From contig NZ_SWLZ01000023.1 of the NCBI RefSeq assembly GCF_005502275.1, forward strand, positions 1 to 64,000: a stretch of DNA of 64,000 bases, given 5' to 3'. How positions within the stretch are numbered: the stretch's first letter is position 1; every line of letters begins with the position of its first letter. The notes beneath the pieces were generated by a model. That model had not been told where the DNA came from and searched no databases. It saw only the letters and a list, made by a program, of their open reading frames with translations. Origin of the DNA: Robertmurraya siralis. GTDB lineage: Bacteria > Bacillota > Bacilli > Bacillales > Cytobacillaceae. This document shows positions 44,401 to 54,227 of this stretch, piece by piece. The translations under genes were made by a program, and so were the position numbers.

Positions 44401-44683
44401 TCATAAATTCATTCATCCCCATTATTAAAAAATAAGCAGTGTTATCAACTAGGATCATTACATGGATATTATAGAAGTCCTTCTTAAACTAAACTGCCCT
44501 TACCATCTGGGCTTTGTCAACTGATCCTACATATAAACACCCATAAGTTCAAATGAGTAGCTTCACAACATCTTAGAATCCAGGAATATTTACATATATT
44601 AACATTCAAGGGCTTTTTATAGTATAATGATACTTGATCGGATTAAGGTTTATTAAAAATGAAATGGATAGGAGATGATAAAA

Positions 44684-45802
44684 TTGAAAAAAGAGATTTT
44701 ATCAGTTTACTATCTTAGAGTATTCGCTATGCTTTCAGTAGTTCTTATTCATACAACTGCTCAATATAGACATCTATTTGCTGTGAACTCTTTTCAACAT
44801 CAGTTTTATCATTTTTTTAATAATATCGTTCGTGTTGAAGCTGGGATTTTTATTATGTTAGTAGGTATTGTTTTTTTCTATGCCTACAGAAATAAGCCAT
44901 TTACTCCAAAAGAACTTTATCTGTATGGGAAAAAGCGTTTTATATTTATATTGGTCCCCTATATTGTTTGGTCTCTAATATATGAGATAGAGCAATTGTT
45001 TCTAGGTACAAGAATTTTTAATATTGGTGATATATGGGAGCGCATTCTAACCGGCGGCAGCAAGTATCAATTGCATTTTATTTACTTAGTCGTTCAATTT
45101 TATTTACTGCTCCCTTTCGTCATCATGATTGTAAAGAAGTCAAATCTGCTAAAGAAATATCTTTGGGTGATTGGAATTATCCTAGAGTTCTTTTTCTTTA
45201 TGATGAGAGTAAATTATGGCTGGGATAATGTCCGTTTCGTGAATTCTTTAGGCGCATTTTTGCTTGGAGGCTGGATTGGTCTTCATTACGATGAAATTAA
45301 GGCCAATCTTAAAAATAACAAATTATGGATTTTGACAGCTTTATTTTTATTCACAAGTATTCCAGTTGTATTGATACGATATCAAAATATGTTTAATGAA
45401 CGAATTGAAATTCCCGAAAGCTTTTACAAGTTATTGTCTATCGGTTTTATTGTGGGAGGAAGTTTCTTTTTCTTTTATTTGTTTGAAAAGCTTAGTGCTA
45501 TATTCAATGAAACTACGACAAAAAGGGTTAAAAATGTTGCATCATATTCATTTGGTTTTTACTTGCTTCACCCACTTGTGTTATACCAAGTCATGAATTT
45601 CCTTCCTACTAGGGGAACAGGTTTGTCATTTCATATCATGGTTCCTTTACAATATATCATTACTATCTTTTTCTGTTATTTGATTATTTGGTTTGTTCAT
45701 TCATACGTTCCGTTTGCAAACTTCCTGTTTGGAAAGCTTCCTAATAAACAAAAGCCGTTTTGGAAAGTGAAGCATAAAGAAGGAATAAGCGAATCAGCTT
45801 AG
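44684..45802 (+). CDS. Acyltransferase 3 family membrane protein
   Basis: Integral membrane O-acyltransferase of about 372 residues with ten helices. The family signature is at the start: YLRVFAMLSVVLIHTTAQ, with the key His. FFMMRVNYGWDN and FYLLHPLVLY are also typical. Such proteins acetylate sugars of cell-surface polymers (WecH/OafA-like). I favour TTG 44684, since GGAG directly abuts the earlier ATG 44675. It stands alone next to the IS110 remains, and the target polymer is unknown. Confidence 0.88.
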   Translation: MKKEILSVYYLRVFAMLSVVLIHTTAQYRHLFAVNSFQHQFYHFFNNIVRVEAGIFIMLVGIVFFYAYRNKPFTPKELYLYGKKRFIFILVPYIVWSLIYEIEQLFLGTRIFNIGDIWERILTGGSKYQLHFIYLVVQFYLLLPFVIMIVKKSNLLKKYLWVIGIILEFFFFMMRVNYGWDNVRFVNSLGAFLLGGWIGLHYDEIKANLKNNKLWILTALFLFTSIPVVLIRYQNMFNERIEIPESFYKLLSIGFIVGGSFFFFYLFEKLSAIFNETTTKRVKNVASYSFGFYLLHPLVLYQVMNFLPTRGTGLSFHIMVPLQYIITIFFCYLIIWFVHSYVPFANFLFGKLPNKQKPFWKVKHKEGISESA

Positions 45803-46045
45803 AAACACTGCCCTCTTCTAATTTAGCCCTTGTAAAAAGAAATCACTACTGATAAACATTGTCAGCTTACATTCTATTATTCACTTCTTTTGCACTACAC
45901 TTCCAACTACTAAAATCTCTCACATATTTTCTATTCATTCATTTGGTCGTAAAGATATTTCCGGGTTTTGTGAATCTATCGGCAAATTTTTGAATCCTAT
46001 TCCAAAGAATTATCCATCATTTTCGGATGTTTATAAAAACTTACA

Positions 46046-47248
46046 TTACCCTACCTCTGTTCCCCACTTTTTCTCGTCCTGGACGAAGAGAATGCCTAGC
46101 TCGTGGTGGTCACCTTCGTATAGTGCCCGTTGGACGAAGCGTATTTGCTCTTGTGCATCAAGTACTTCCAGTTTGCAATGGGCACGATTTCGCTGCAAGG
46201 CCGTGTAGAATCCTGTCTCATCGTGAACGAGACTTCCATTCACTTTGAGCACAAGTTCACCGACCTGCAGCCCCATTTTACTTGCAGGCGATTCGGGGAG
46301 AATGCCTAATATCATCAAGCCTTTGTTACGTTTGGAAAAATAAAACGGCAAACTATCGTCGGTTATGCGATGTCTTAAGGCAATAAATTCCCTTCCTAGG
46401 ATAGCTAACGACACCGTAACGATCGCTAAAATTGGGAGCCAATAGCTTCCGATTGCCATGAGAACCAAGAGAAGGCCTAAAGCTATCACTTTTTTCCCGA
46501 CAGCTTGGACAGCTTTTATCGGGAGAATGCCCTGGATCCGTTGATGAAATCCTATTGTAAATGGAACGAGGAGCAATGAAAAGCTTTCTGATCCGATTGA
46601 AAAAACTGGCCACCATTCGAATTGGGCTTGTAAAGATGAGCCCGGGATTATCAAAAAGACAGGAATCATCCACAAACGCTTGACTTCATGTATTCCAACA
46701 CGCTGTCCTCTTTTGCTAATGGTAAGCTTAGGAGAGGTTCCTTTTTTGCCGTTCATGAATATCAAGATGCCCTCACCAATGACAAGAAGCGCCAAAAGAA
46801 TGGCGATAGACGGATAAATTTTCTCCTCTAATTGGAGAAACGCATTCTGAAACAGTGGTACTGACCACTTTTCTCCCCCTGCAAAAATGGTGAGGAAGAA
46901 AGCAAAACCAATCGTAAAGACAGGTGATAATAGTCGAGGATTCATGGCAATGCTTAATACCAAAGTAAGAAGTGCCACAAAAATAATCGTTGCAAATGGA
47001 ATCGCTAATCCAACCCCAATCATGACGACAGAAATTCCAAGTCCAATGACGATTCCTAATGGTAGGAGCTGTCTCAGCTCAAAATAGGCATTCTCCGCTC
47101 TAACACTGAAGTTTTTTCGTTCTCTTTTAACTCGTGATACACCCAATACGGCTGCTAAAAAGAAACTGTAATAAAAAATCGGATGGAGAAAAAGTTTAAA
47201 TGTACCCTTTAAAAATTCCATGAGCCAATCTAGTCCCACATCTGCCAC
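46046..47248 (-). CDS. minJ: Cell-division topology protein MinJ
   Basis: Membrane protein of 400 residues, recognisable as MinJ: N-terminal helix region FLKGTFKLFLHPIFYYSFFLAAVLGVSRVKRERKNFSVRAENAYFELRQ, about seven membrane segments, and a C-terminal PDZ domain (LMILGILPESPASKMGLQVGELVLKVNGSLV). MinJ links DivIVA at the poles and septum to the MinCD inhibitor and so keeps division at midcell. ATG 47248 follows AGGTAGG. The family length (about 397) fits well. Confidence 0.92.
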   Translation of the reverse strand: MADVGLDWLMEFLKGTFKLFLHPIFYYSFFLAAVLGVSRVKRERKNFSVRAENAYFELRQLLPLGIVIGLGISVVMIGVGLAIPFATIIFVALLTLVLSIAMNPRLLSPVFTIGFAFFLTIFAGGEKWSVPLFQNAFLQLEEKIYPSIAILLALLVIGEGILIFMNGKKGTSPKLTISKRGQRVGIHEVKRLWMIPVFLIIPGSSLQAQFEWWPVFSIGSESFSLLLVPFTIGFHQRIQGILPIKAVQAVGKKVIALGLLLVLMAIGSYWLPILAIVTVSLAILGREFIALRHRITDDSLPFYFSKRNKGLMILGILPESPASKMGLQVGELVLKVNGSLVHDETGFYTALQRNRAHCKLEVLDAQEQIRFVQRALYEGDHHELGILFVQDEKKWGTEVG

Positions 47249-47411
47249 CTACCTTTGTTCTAAATCTATTAAAATGATCCATTCATCTACTATAATGTAA
47301 AATGAGTTTCAACTTTTATTTTACCAAATGTTAGGGAGATAAGGCACCTGTTATATGAGGAAAGCAGCGATTTTTTAAAAGTGAGAGCATTCTACATTAA
47401 AAACAGGCAAT

Positions 47412-47442
47412 AAAAAACCCTTAAAGGAGGTTCCTTCAAGGG
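47412..47442 (-). terminator. Terminator of the 47.4-49.0 kb genes
   Basis: CCCTTAAAGGA (47418-47428) pairs with TCCTTCAAGGG (47432-47442) with one G-U pair; six T follow on the minus strand. It overlaps the end of the membrane protein gene. Confidence 0.75.
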
Positions 47443-47445
47443 AAG

Positions 47446-48171
47446 TTATTGATATTGTTTTAACTGTTGAAAATAGGCATCTTCATGGACAAGATCTGCT
47501 TCTCCATTCCAATCAAGATAAAGCTTTGCGACTGTGAAGACGAAGACGGGAAGCAAAAACATATTCAAGACCATTAATGCCCAGTTTGTAATGGCCATCA
47601 GCCCCGTTAAACCAATCGCTAAATAGGTTAATAAAAATGAAGCAAGAAAATCAACCGCAGCAAAAAGAAGTAGCAGTCCGCAAATATTCATAAAATGCTC
47701 TTTCCCAAACGCGATAGATTTTTTCAAAACTCCCTTTAAAGAGTCATCCTCTGTCACTTTCACAAATGGCATTCCCATCGAAAAGATTAACAAGACGAGA
47801 CCAGGAATAATTAATAGAAAAAAACCGATCGTCGTTAAGATAGACACAGGAATACTAATTACATATAAAAAGAAAGAATATCGCAGCATATCAACATATA
47901 TTTTTCCTGTATTCACCTTTTGCGTTCTTGTCTCTTGGACTACTAAACTAATCAGTGGGATTAAAATTAAAAAAAGACTCATGATCATAAAAATGCCTTG
48001 AAACAAATTACTCCAAAGGGGGATATTAAAAAAAGCAAGCGGAAGAGAAACAAAATTCACGACAATCGTATAAATAAGTTGAATCGGTAAAATAATCGTC
48101 AATCCTATTAATAGGACGCGCCAAAAATTCCTTTTATAAATCGCTAACGCTTCCTTAATTGATGCTAGCAT
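47446..48171 (-). CDS. Hypothetical multi-helix membrane protein
   Basis: About 241 residues with six hydrophobic segments, in the style of YciC/DUF975-like proteins. It starts MLASIKEALAIYKRNFWRVLLIGLTIILPIQLIY and has a central MGMPFVKVTEDDSLKGVLKKSIAFGKEHF typical of that group. ATG 48171 follows TAGGAGG. It overlaps neither neighbour: the preceding gene ends 11 bases upstream. The function is unknown; it is probably co-transcribed with the cytoplasmic protein before it and ends at the terminator. Confidence 0.7.
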   Translation of the reverse strand: MLASIKEALAIYKRNFWRVLLIGLTIILPIQLIYTIVVNFVSLPLAFFNIPLWSNLFQGIFMIMSLFLILIPLISLVVQETRTQKVNTGKIYVDMLRYSFFLYVISIPVSILTTIGFFLLIIPGLVLLIFSMGMPFVKVTEDDSLKGVLKKSIAFGKEHFMNICGLLLLFAAVDFLASFLLTYLAIGLTGLMAITNWALMVLNMFLLPVFVFTVAKLYLDWNGEADLVHEDAYFQQLKQYQ

Positions 48172-48182
48172 TTCGTATCCTC

Positions 48183-48968
48183 CTACCTTGGGTTTCGAAG
48201 CTGTTTCCATACTTGTTCAGCATTTTCGTGCTTTTCAAGAGGAAGATCTTCCCCAAGTACCATTTTTCCTGTCTCTTCTGCTTCTCTAATATTTTCTGGT
48301 GTGTTTTTCATCATGTTTTTTTGATATTTTTTTAAGTTTAAATATAAACCTAAACCAATAGACCATTTATTCGAAGAAACATAATTCCAAATGATCTCTC
48401 TTTCTTTTTCTGTACGTAATTGAATTTCATTTTGTCGATAAGCAGCTCGCGATAGATCAACAATACACTGTCTCATATCAATTTGATCCTGCTCTGTAGC
48501 AAGCTCTTCATGATTAGTTCGATCCCAAATCTCAGTCGCCTTTTGCACAGTCATCTCGATATTGGACTGCTCCTCTAAAATCCTCTCCGCTGTCATTACA
48601 TATGAATTGTATGAACTATTTAAATCTGTTGGTAATTTTTTCTTTAGATCTTTCAATATGTTTAATAATTGCTCATAATTTTTTCTTTTATCAGATTTCA
48701 CCCACTTGCCACCCACAGCAATAAGGGATTCAATTGAAATATTGTAGTTATTAAAAATTAGAGCTTCTCTTTTTATCTCATGGAAATACGGGACAGTACC
48801 ATCCTCTTTCATGATCAGTTGTTCCTTGGCAGGCGCAAACGTAAAATAATAATAATATTCACCATTGACTTGAAATTTTGATGGAAAGACGTCTGGCTTT
48901 TCATTTTGTTTATAAAAATTTTTTAGAGATGTACGAATATGTTCTGGAATATTCCCCATATTAAGCAT
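48183..48968 (-). CDS. Hypothetical cytoplasmic protein of the Tad locus
   Basis: About 261 residues, soluble, mostly helical, rich in Glu, Lys and Asn, with no signal peptide or known motif. An N-terminal beta part (KFQVNGEYYYYFTFAPAKEQLIMKEDGTVPYF) is followed by long helices (YVMTAERILEEQSNIEMTVQKATEIWDR). The start is ATG 48968 with ATGGAGG upstream. It lies between the pilus operon and the membrane protein on the same strand, so it may be an accessory factor; nothing in the sequence proves it. Confidence 0.65.
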   Translation of the reverse strand: MLNMGNIPEHIRTSLKNFYKQNEKPDVFPSKFQVNGEYYYYFTFAPAKEQLIMKEDGTVPYFHEIKREALIFNNYNISIESLIAVGGKWVKSDKRKNYEQLLNILKDLKKKLPTDLNSSYNSYVMTAERILEEQSNIEMTVQKATEIWDRTNHEELATEQDQIDMRQCIVDLSRAAYRQNEIQLRTEKEREIIWNYVSSNKWSIGLGLYLNLKKYQKNMMKNTPENIREAEETGKMVLGEDLPLEKHENAEQVWKQLRNPR

Positions 48969-49106
48969 GTTTGTTGCCTCCATTAAAAACTTCTATTCTT
49001 TGAATGTCTTATCATTTTTCTTTCAGTGGAGGATTTCTCAATCCCCCACCTATTTGTACTCATAAACCAAGCATAACAAACCTGCTTTTAGATAGTAAGC
49101 ATCCTA

Positions 49107-50411
49107 TTACCCAAACCAGCCTGCAATTTTCTTAAACCCAGATTTCACGACATCTACTCCGCCTTTTACAACATTACCTACTGCTTTTGCAGTATTGGCA
49201 ATACCATTTCCTACTGCTTTGACAGCTTTAACAACTGTATCCTTATGTTTCACAATCTTTGCTCCTGCCCAAAGTACTCCACCAGCAATCGCAACGCCTG
49301 CCGCAATTGGCGCTCCAACTCCTGTTGCAGATAAGACGACTGCCCCGGACATGAGGGTTTCGCCAAGACTGGCAAAACCGTCTACAGTATCTCCATTGGC
49401 AAAATTCATGATCGTTTCTGCTCCTGAAATACCCGTACTAATTGCAGCCATCCACGGGGCAGCTTTTCCTGCAATACCTGTCCCCATATCAAAAGGCTTT
49501 GTTATTTTTGAGAAGAATGAACCTGAACCAAGAGCTGCACCGCTAAAGCTGCCACCTGTAGTTGTTGCAGTATTCCAAATGGATTTAATATCCGTCCAAG
49601 AGTTAAAAAACCCGCTTATGTGCTTAGCGTTGTCTACTCCTGACCATATATCTAATCCTAACTTACCAAGGCCCCCGTATAATGTGTTCCCATCAAACAT
49701 ATTTCCTAGCTGATTTTTTATGAGACTCTTCGCTACACTTTTACTTAAATTCTCCTCATAGCGATTCCAATCAATATCAATTAAAGTATGTTTATCGAGT
49801 CCCTTTATAGCTGGAAAGATCATGCTGTTCGTGATAAATTTAAGCCCTTGGTATGCCGGATCATCACTAAATGGATACTTTTTCGTACCCTCGGAGCTTG
49901 AATCCCCTTGATTCTGATCCGTTTCACCACTACCGGTTGTTGGAGCATTCGTGTCATAAGATGGATTTTCTATAGTAGATGGATTCGTTGTGGATGGTGT
50001 GGGATTTCCGTTTTGGCCGTCAGGGTTTGTTCCAGGCGTTCCCTCTGTGAAATTTCCTGGCGTTGTTTGACCCGGAGTGTATTGCCCCGGTGTCGCTCCT
50101 TCACCTGGCACGAAATCGCCTGGGGTAAACTCGCCTGGATTAAAAGTTCCTGGTTGAAAATCGCCCGGAGCAAATTCTCCCGGGCTAAATTCTCCTGGTT
50201 GAAAATCGCCCGGGGTAAACTCGCCTGGCGAGAAATTACCGGGAGTAAAATTTCCGGGTGTAAAGTTACCCGGTGAGAAGTTTCCAGGTTTAAAGTTCCC
50301 TTCGGCAAATGTAATAATAGGAAAGAAACTCATAAAAACAACCATAACTGCCATGAACACAGCAGTAATTCTGTTTATCCAAACTTTTGTCTTTCTTTTC
50401 ATCCGCTCCAT
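49107..50411 (-). CDS. Secreted FxPG-repeat protein of the Tad locus
   Basis: 434 residues. A signal peptide (about 15-36, AVFMAVMVVFMSFFPIITFA) is followed by thirteen gapless pentapeptides G-[NEDT]-F-x-P at residues 38-102, then four looser copies, then a Thr/Pro/Asn-rich linker to about 175. A globular middle (YPFSDDPAYQGLKFITNSMIFP) leads to a Gly/Ala-rich C-terminal part with long hydrophobic stretches (GVGAPIAAGVAIAGGVLWAGAKIVKHKD) and repeats of VKAVGNxIA. It is downstream of the TadG gene by 33 bases. The C terminus resembles membrane-inserting or toxin-like proteins in composition, but no family is recognised. ATG 50411 follows AAAGGAG. Confidence 0.8.
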   Translation of the reverse strand: MERMKRKTKVWINRITAVFMAVMVVFMSFFPIITFAEGNFKPGNFSPGNFTPGNFTPGNFSPGEFTPGDFQPGEFSPGEFAPGDFQPGTFNPGEFTPGDFVPGEGATPGQYTPGQTTPGNFTEGTPGTNPDGQNGNPTPSTTNPSTIENPSYDTNAPTTGSGETDQNQGDSSSEGTKKYPFSDDPAYQGLKFITNSMIFPAIKGLDKHTLIDIDWNRYEENLSKSVAKSLIKNQLGNMFDGNTLYGGLGKLGLDIWSGVDNAKHISGFFNSWTDIKSIWNTATTTGGSFSGAALGSGSFFSKITKPFDMGTGIAGKAAPWMAAISTGISGAETIMNFANGDTVDGFASLGETLMSGAVVLSATGVGAPIAAGVAIAGGVLWAGAKIVKHKDTVVKAVKAVGNGIANTAKAVGNVVKGGVDVVKSGFKKIAGWFG

Positions 50412-50444
50412 CCACTCCTTTCTTAGAAAGCTATGATTGAACTC

Positions 50445-51098
50445 TTACCATCCAGATACCTCAATAAACGAAATAACCGGACCTTTTCCCCTCTGCGGAA
50501 TATCGCTTTCTCCGCCAAACTGAATGCCATCATGATTAACAGCTTCAAATTTTGTTTTCGCTATTACTTCAATGCGGTTTTCATCATATAAGAAGTTCCA
50601 GTCAAAATCGGTCACCTCACCAGAGTTCTCTGCAATGGTATTTCTTATCACTGATGGAATAGAATATTTTGCAGAATCTATTGCAGCAGAAATTTTAGCT
50701 GGCAAATCCTCATCATCTGGAATTTCCTTGCTTAAGACATCATTGACCGCTTTAATATAAGTCTCATTATTTGAAAGCCATGGATTGGAGGCTTTAATCG
50801 CAGACTCTCTGTCACGTACCTTATCAATGAGCGGCTCGTATTTGAAAATTTCAACACCGTCTTCATCAATGCCAATCAGCACTTTTTTCACATGATGTTT
50901 CACAACGCTATCAATTTTTTCATACACAACGCTCGTTGCTGCTATACTGGCATGCTCTGCGGCAATCGACGCCTGTTCTTTCTTTGTAAAAACCATGGCA
51001 ATATTAAGCACTAGAATTAACATGATCCCCACAATCGCAAAACTGAATATCGTTAAAATAACGCCACTGCCCCGTTCATTGTCCAAGTATTTCTTCAT
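50445..51098 (-). CDS. TadG/TadE-like pilus assembly protein
   Basis: 217 residues with an N-terminal class III-like segment NERGSGVILTIFSFAIVGIMLILVLNIA and an extracytoplasmic domain of about 180 residues with acidic and hydrophobic strands. This is the TadG-like minor pseudopilin layout. It overlaps the TadE gene by four bases (ATGA). It is probably processed by a prepilin peptidase and built into or beneath the pilus. Domain assignment beyond the N terminus is uncertain. Confidence 0.78.
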   Translation of the reverse strand: MKKYLDNERGSGVILTIFSFAIVGIMLILVLNIAMVFTKKEQASIAAEHASIAATSVVYEKIDSVVKHHVKKVLIGIDEDGVEIFKYEPLIDKVRDRESAIKASNPWLSNNETYIKAVNDVLSKEIPDDEDLPAKISAAIDSAKYSIPSVIRNTIAENSGEVTDFDWNFLYDENRIEVIAKTKFEAVNHDGIQFGGESDIPQRGKGPVISFIEVSGW

Positions 51099-51487
51099 TC
51101 AATTACCCTTCCTGAAGCAGAGTGAGTCAGTCCCACGGACGCAACATTTCTCCACTCTTTTGGTACAAAAACAAGTCCGTGTTTCAATTTTACTTCTGCG
51201 GTAAACTCTTTACCTGAATGTGGGGGAACATGAAACTGTTCAAATGTCATAATATCACTGTGACCAATTATATTCTCCGCCACCTCTTTTGCTTCGAATT
51301 CATTTTTGGTTACAGCGTATATTTTCGCTGCTTCATTTACAGCTGATTGAGCTTGCATAATCGTAATGCCTGAAGCAACAGCCTGCCAAAGTAATAGCAT
51401 AAAGAAAAGGTAATAGGGCATCACCATAATAAATTCTAATGTGGCAGACCCTTTTTCCTCCTGAATTTTCTTTCGTAACTGGAGCAT
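51095..51487 (-). CDS. TadE-like minor pseudopilin
   Basis: About 130 residues. The N terminus KGSATLEFIMVMPYYLFFMLLLWQAVASG matches TadE-type pseudopilins: Gly cleavage site, Glu five residues later, then the helix. The start is ATG 51487 with GGGGTGG upstream. It is coupled to the TadG-like gene and is part of the Tad pilus operon. Confidence 0.85.
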   Translation of the reverse strand: MLQLRKKIQEEKGSATLEFIMVMPYYLFFMLLLWQAVASGITIMQAQSAVNEAAKIYAVTKNEFEAKEVAENIIGHSDIMTFEQFHVPPHSGKEFTAEVKLKHGLVFVPKEWRNVASVGLTHSASGRVIE

Positions 51488-51538
51488 TCTTCCACCCCTT
51501 AATTTCAACGCCTTATCACTCTTTGACAAAGCACAAAC

Positions 51539-52930
51539 CTATTGATCGGTATTTTCTACATTGTTTCTATATATTTCATTAATCTCTTTTTCTGCATCCT
51601 CGAAATTTTTCTCAGCTAATGCACGTAAGTCCTCACGTATTTGATCACCGATTTCTATTCCTGTACTAAATCTTTGATCTACTTTTTCAATCAACTGCTG
51701 ATATGCATCTCTGCTTATATGGCCTTCATCCCGCAATTTAATTAATGGCTTTGAAAAATTTAAGTTTTCACGACGGTTCGCTTCCATCCATTCAATATGG
51801 TAGGCTGGGATATTCTTTAAAAATTGATCCAATTTGTTCGAATTGGCTGTATTGATGGATTTTTCCTTCCATTCTTTCCACTTGTCAGCGATGTCCTTCG
51901 CCTTTTGGAGCTGTTGTTTTAACTCTTCCGCATTTCTTGCATTCTCGTAAATTCCCTTAGCTGCTTCAGCCACTTCCTTTAGTTGCTGCTGTCCTTTTGA
52001 ATCGACATCAAATCCGATGACGTTAACAATAGGCTGAATATTTGATTCCGCAAGCTCTTTTGCTTTAGCGATTGGATCCCCATTACAGGTTTCGATCCCG
52101 TCGCTAACCAAATAAATAATATTTGTATTGCTTTCACTGTTATACTGAGATAAATCATTTTTTGCTTGCTCAATCGCATCTGCCAACGGTGTCCAACCGG
52201 CAGGATTAACCCCGCTCAATGCTTGTTGAAGAGCGTTTTGCTCATATGCTTGCATATCATATATAAGTTCATTGCTGCTGCAGGAAAGCTCTTTATCCTT
52301 CTCTTTCTCTGTTCCCTTATGTCCGTAAACGCGGAGTGCGATGTTTGCTCCTTCAGGTAGCGAAGAAGCAAATTCTGTAATGGAGTCTTTAGCGATATCC
52401 ATCATTGTTTTCCCATCCATTTCATTCCCCATACTGCCACTTGCATCAAGAATGATTTGTACATTCAGTTGCTCTTTAAAATGAAAACGCTCATCTTCGA
52501 GCTCTGGATTTCCGAACGATTCAATCTTTACTTCATCAAGGGCATCGGCAGGATTAGGGTAGTCCTCATGAAGAAGGGAAAGCGTTTTGCGCCAATATAA
52601 TTCAATTTCTTCCTCTGTTGGTTCTTCACCAATTTTAGGTAGCTCCCTAAATAAACTAACAACTTCCTCTTGTTCTTCCGTTGGCAAATCAGCATATAGT
52701 TTTCCAGCATACAGCCCTGGTTCAGCGTTGATATATTCCTCGGCAGTTGTGGATGGTTCAGGAAGTTCAGCAATAAGTTCCTGTATACTAACAGCTTGCC
52801 CTTCCGTTTTTTCTTGTTGCACTTCATCACCATTCTCCGGTGCATCTGATTCTTTTTTCTCACTGCAAGCAGCTAGAACACTGATTCCCAAAAGAAGAAT
52901 AATGGCTAATACATAGCTTTTTATTTGCAT
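51539..52930 (-). CDS. vWA-domain lipoprotein of the Tad locus
   Basis: About 463 residues: lipoprotein signal with lipobox LAAC, an acidic linker, a domain of about 100 residues, then a von Willebrand A domain with the metal site DASGSMG, the Thr in GWTPLADAI and the Asp in YLVSDGIETC. A C-terminal helical part follows, with many Lys and Glu (KDIADKWKEWKEK, FEDAEKEINEIYRN). It resembles the B. subtilis YwmC/YwmD proteins in having a lipid-anchored vWA domain. vWA proteins often act as adhesion modules in pili; here it sits between the pilin and TadE genes, so a role in the pilus is likely. ATG 52930 is taken as start. Confidence 0.85.
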   Translation of the reverse strand: MQIKSYVLAIILLLGISVLAACSEKKESDAPENGDEVQQEKTEGQAVSIQELIAELPEPSTTAEEYINAEPGLYAGKLYADLPTEEQEEVVSLFRELPKIGEEPTEEEIELYWRKTLSLLHEDYPNPADALDEVKIESFGNPELEDERFHFKEQLNVQIILDASGSMGNEMDGKTMMDIAKDSITEFASSLPEGANIALRVYGHKGTEKEKDKELSCSSNELIYDMQAYEQNALQQALSGVNPAGWTPLADAIEQAKNDLSQYNSESNTNIIYLVSDGIETCNGDPIAKAKELAESNIQPIVNVIGFDVDSKGQQQLKEVAEAAKGIYENARNAEELKQQLQKAKDIADKWKEWKEKSINTANSNKLDQFLKNIPAYHIEWMEANRRENLNFSKPLIKLRDEGHISRDAYQQLIEKVDQRFSTGIEIGDQIREDLRALAEKNFEDAEKEINEIYRNNVENTDQ

Positions 52931-53029
52931 AAAAAATGTACACTCCTCAAAAAATGATAGTGGCAATTGAACCATTCAATTACCACCACCTTAGGTGTCT
53001 ACTAAATAATATGTACTTCAAGTACATCT

Positions 53030-53233
53030 TTACAGGCTGTTCTGGACCTTCTCAATAATTTTATCAACAAGACCCTTTAGACCATCGCCATCTTTAAATG
53101 CAGCCCCCAGTAATGCAGCAATTGTGACAACAACTGCAGCAACTGCAACCCACTCAAGTGTTTGTGCACCTCTTTCATTTTGAAGAAGCCCTTTGCACTT
53201 CACATACATTTCAATACATTTCTTTTTGAACAT
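53030..53233 (-). CDS. Flp-type pilin
   Basis: Major pilin precursor of 67 residues. The class III prepilin site is NERGAQTLEW: cleavage after Gly 22, Glu 27 at +5, aromatic next to it, then the helix VAVAAVVVTIAALLGAAF. Mature length about 45 residues, normal for Flp. ATG 53233 follows AAAGGAGGTG, a very strong ribosome site that suits high expression. It lies between TadC and the vWA gene. Confidence 0.9.
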   Translation of the reverse strand: MFKKKCIEMYVKCKGLLQNERGAQTLEWVAVAAVVVTIAALLGAAFKDGDGLKGLVDKIIEKVQNSL

Positions 53234-53287
53234 TTGCCTTTCACCTCCTTTCAAGTGAATTCTCTTACTCTGTTATTCTGCTAATTT

Positions 53288-54223
53288 TTACTTAAACATG
53301 TTTAGTAAACTGTCATCACCGGTGAACATATTTAAAATAAGCAGGCCTCCGATCAAAATCATTACCGTCGGCATGACAATAAATGATGTAATCATGGTGA
53401 TTTTCGGAGAGGCCTTTGCCGCCATTTCCTTAATCTTCTCTTTCTTCATTTGCCGCATCTCGTTTGCTTGTATTTTGAATGTTGTTGCGACCGGGACTCC
53501 CAGCTTGGAGCCTTGAATTAATGATTTAATTAATGACTGAAAAGCGAGATTATCATTTCGCTCCAGCATCCTCCTATACGCTTGCTCCCTTGGTACTCCA
53601 AGATCGATTTCCTGATTAAACCTTGAAAATTCTTCACCTATTGGTCCTTGAAAATATGGAACAATTTCCCTTAATGCTTGATCCAAGCCAAGTCCGGCTT
53701 GAAGCGTGACGCTGACCGTATCAAGGAAGTCCGGTAAAGAGAAACCAAGCTCATCCTGCCTTTTTGTCGCTTTTCCCTTCAGCCAAAAAATCGTTGCAAA
53801 ATAGCCAATCAAAGGCAAGAAAAGAATTAAAAATTGCGCGAATGGGAAGCCGATAATCATTAACAATACTCCCATTACAAAGCCTACAAGCATCATAAAT
53901 ATTTTTAATCCTTGAAAACGTTCAACCGTTAAAGCGTATGGATACCCTGCTTGTATTAACCATCTTTCTACTTCATGAGATTCACTGAAAAAGTTGATTC
54001 TATTTCCTAGCGCAGAAAAATCATCGGCATAATAAAAGGTCTTTTCTAAAATTTTTTCTTTTCTCGTTTTCCCGCTCTTCATGTCAAAGCGATTGACCAT
54101 CACATTTTCATGAACATGCTGTTTTAATTCTTGTTTTTCAGTCAAGTAATCATAGAAATACTTGAGGCCGGTTGCCAGTAGAAAAAAACTAATGACCACA
54201 CTTATTAAAATCATTCCATCCAT
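53288..54223 (-). CDS. tadC: Tad platform protein TadC
   Basis: Inner-membrane platform subunit of 311 residues of the T2SSF family. It has an N-terminal helix, two helices in the middle (IFMMLVGFVMGVLLMIIGFPFAQFLILFLPLIGYF), the cytoplasmic domain LPDFLDTVSVTLQAGLGLDQALREI, and a C-terminal helix. It pairs with TadB, encoded just before, and works with the TadA ATPase to extrude pilin. Assignment of C versus B rests on gene order and on FLDTVSVTLQAGLGL. Confidence 0.9.
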   Translation of the reverse strand: MDGMILISVVISFFLLATGLKYFYDYLTEKQELKQHVHENVMVNRFDMKSGKTRKEKILEKTFYYADDFSALGNRINFFSESHEVERWLIQAGYPYALTVERFQGLKIFMMLVGFVMGVLLMIIGFPFAQFLILFLPLIGYFATIFWLKGKATKRQDELGFSLPDFLDTVSVTLQAGLGLDQALREIVPYFQGPIGEEFSRFNQEIDLGVPREQAYRRMLERNDNLAFQSLIKSLIQGSKLGVPVATTFKIQANEMRQMKKEKIKEMAAKASPKITMITSFIVMPTVMILIGGLLILNMFTGDDSLLNMFK

Positions 54224-54227
54224 ATCA

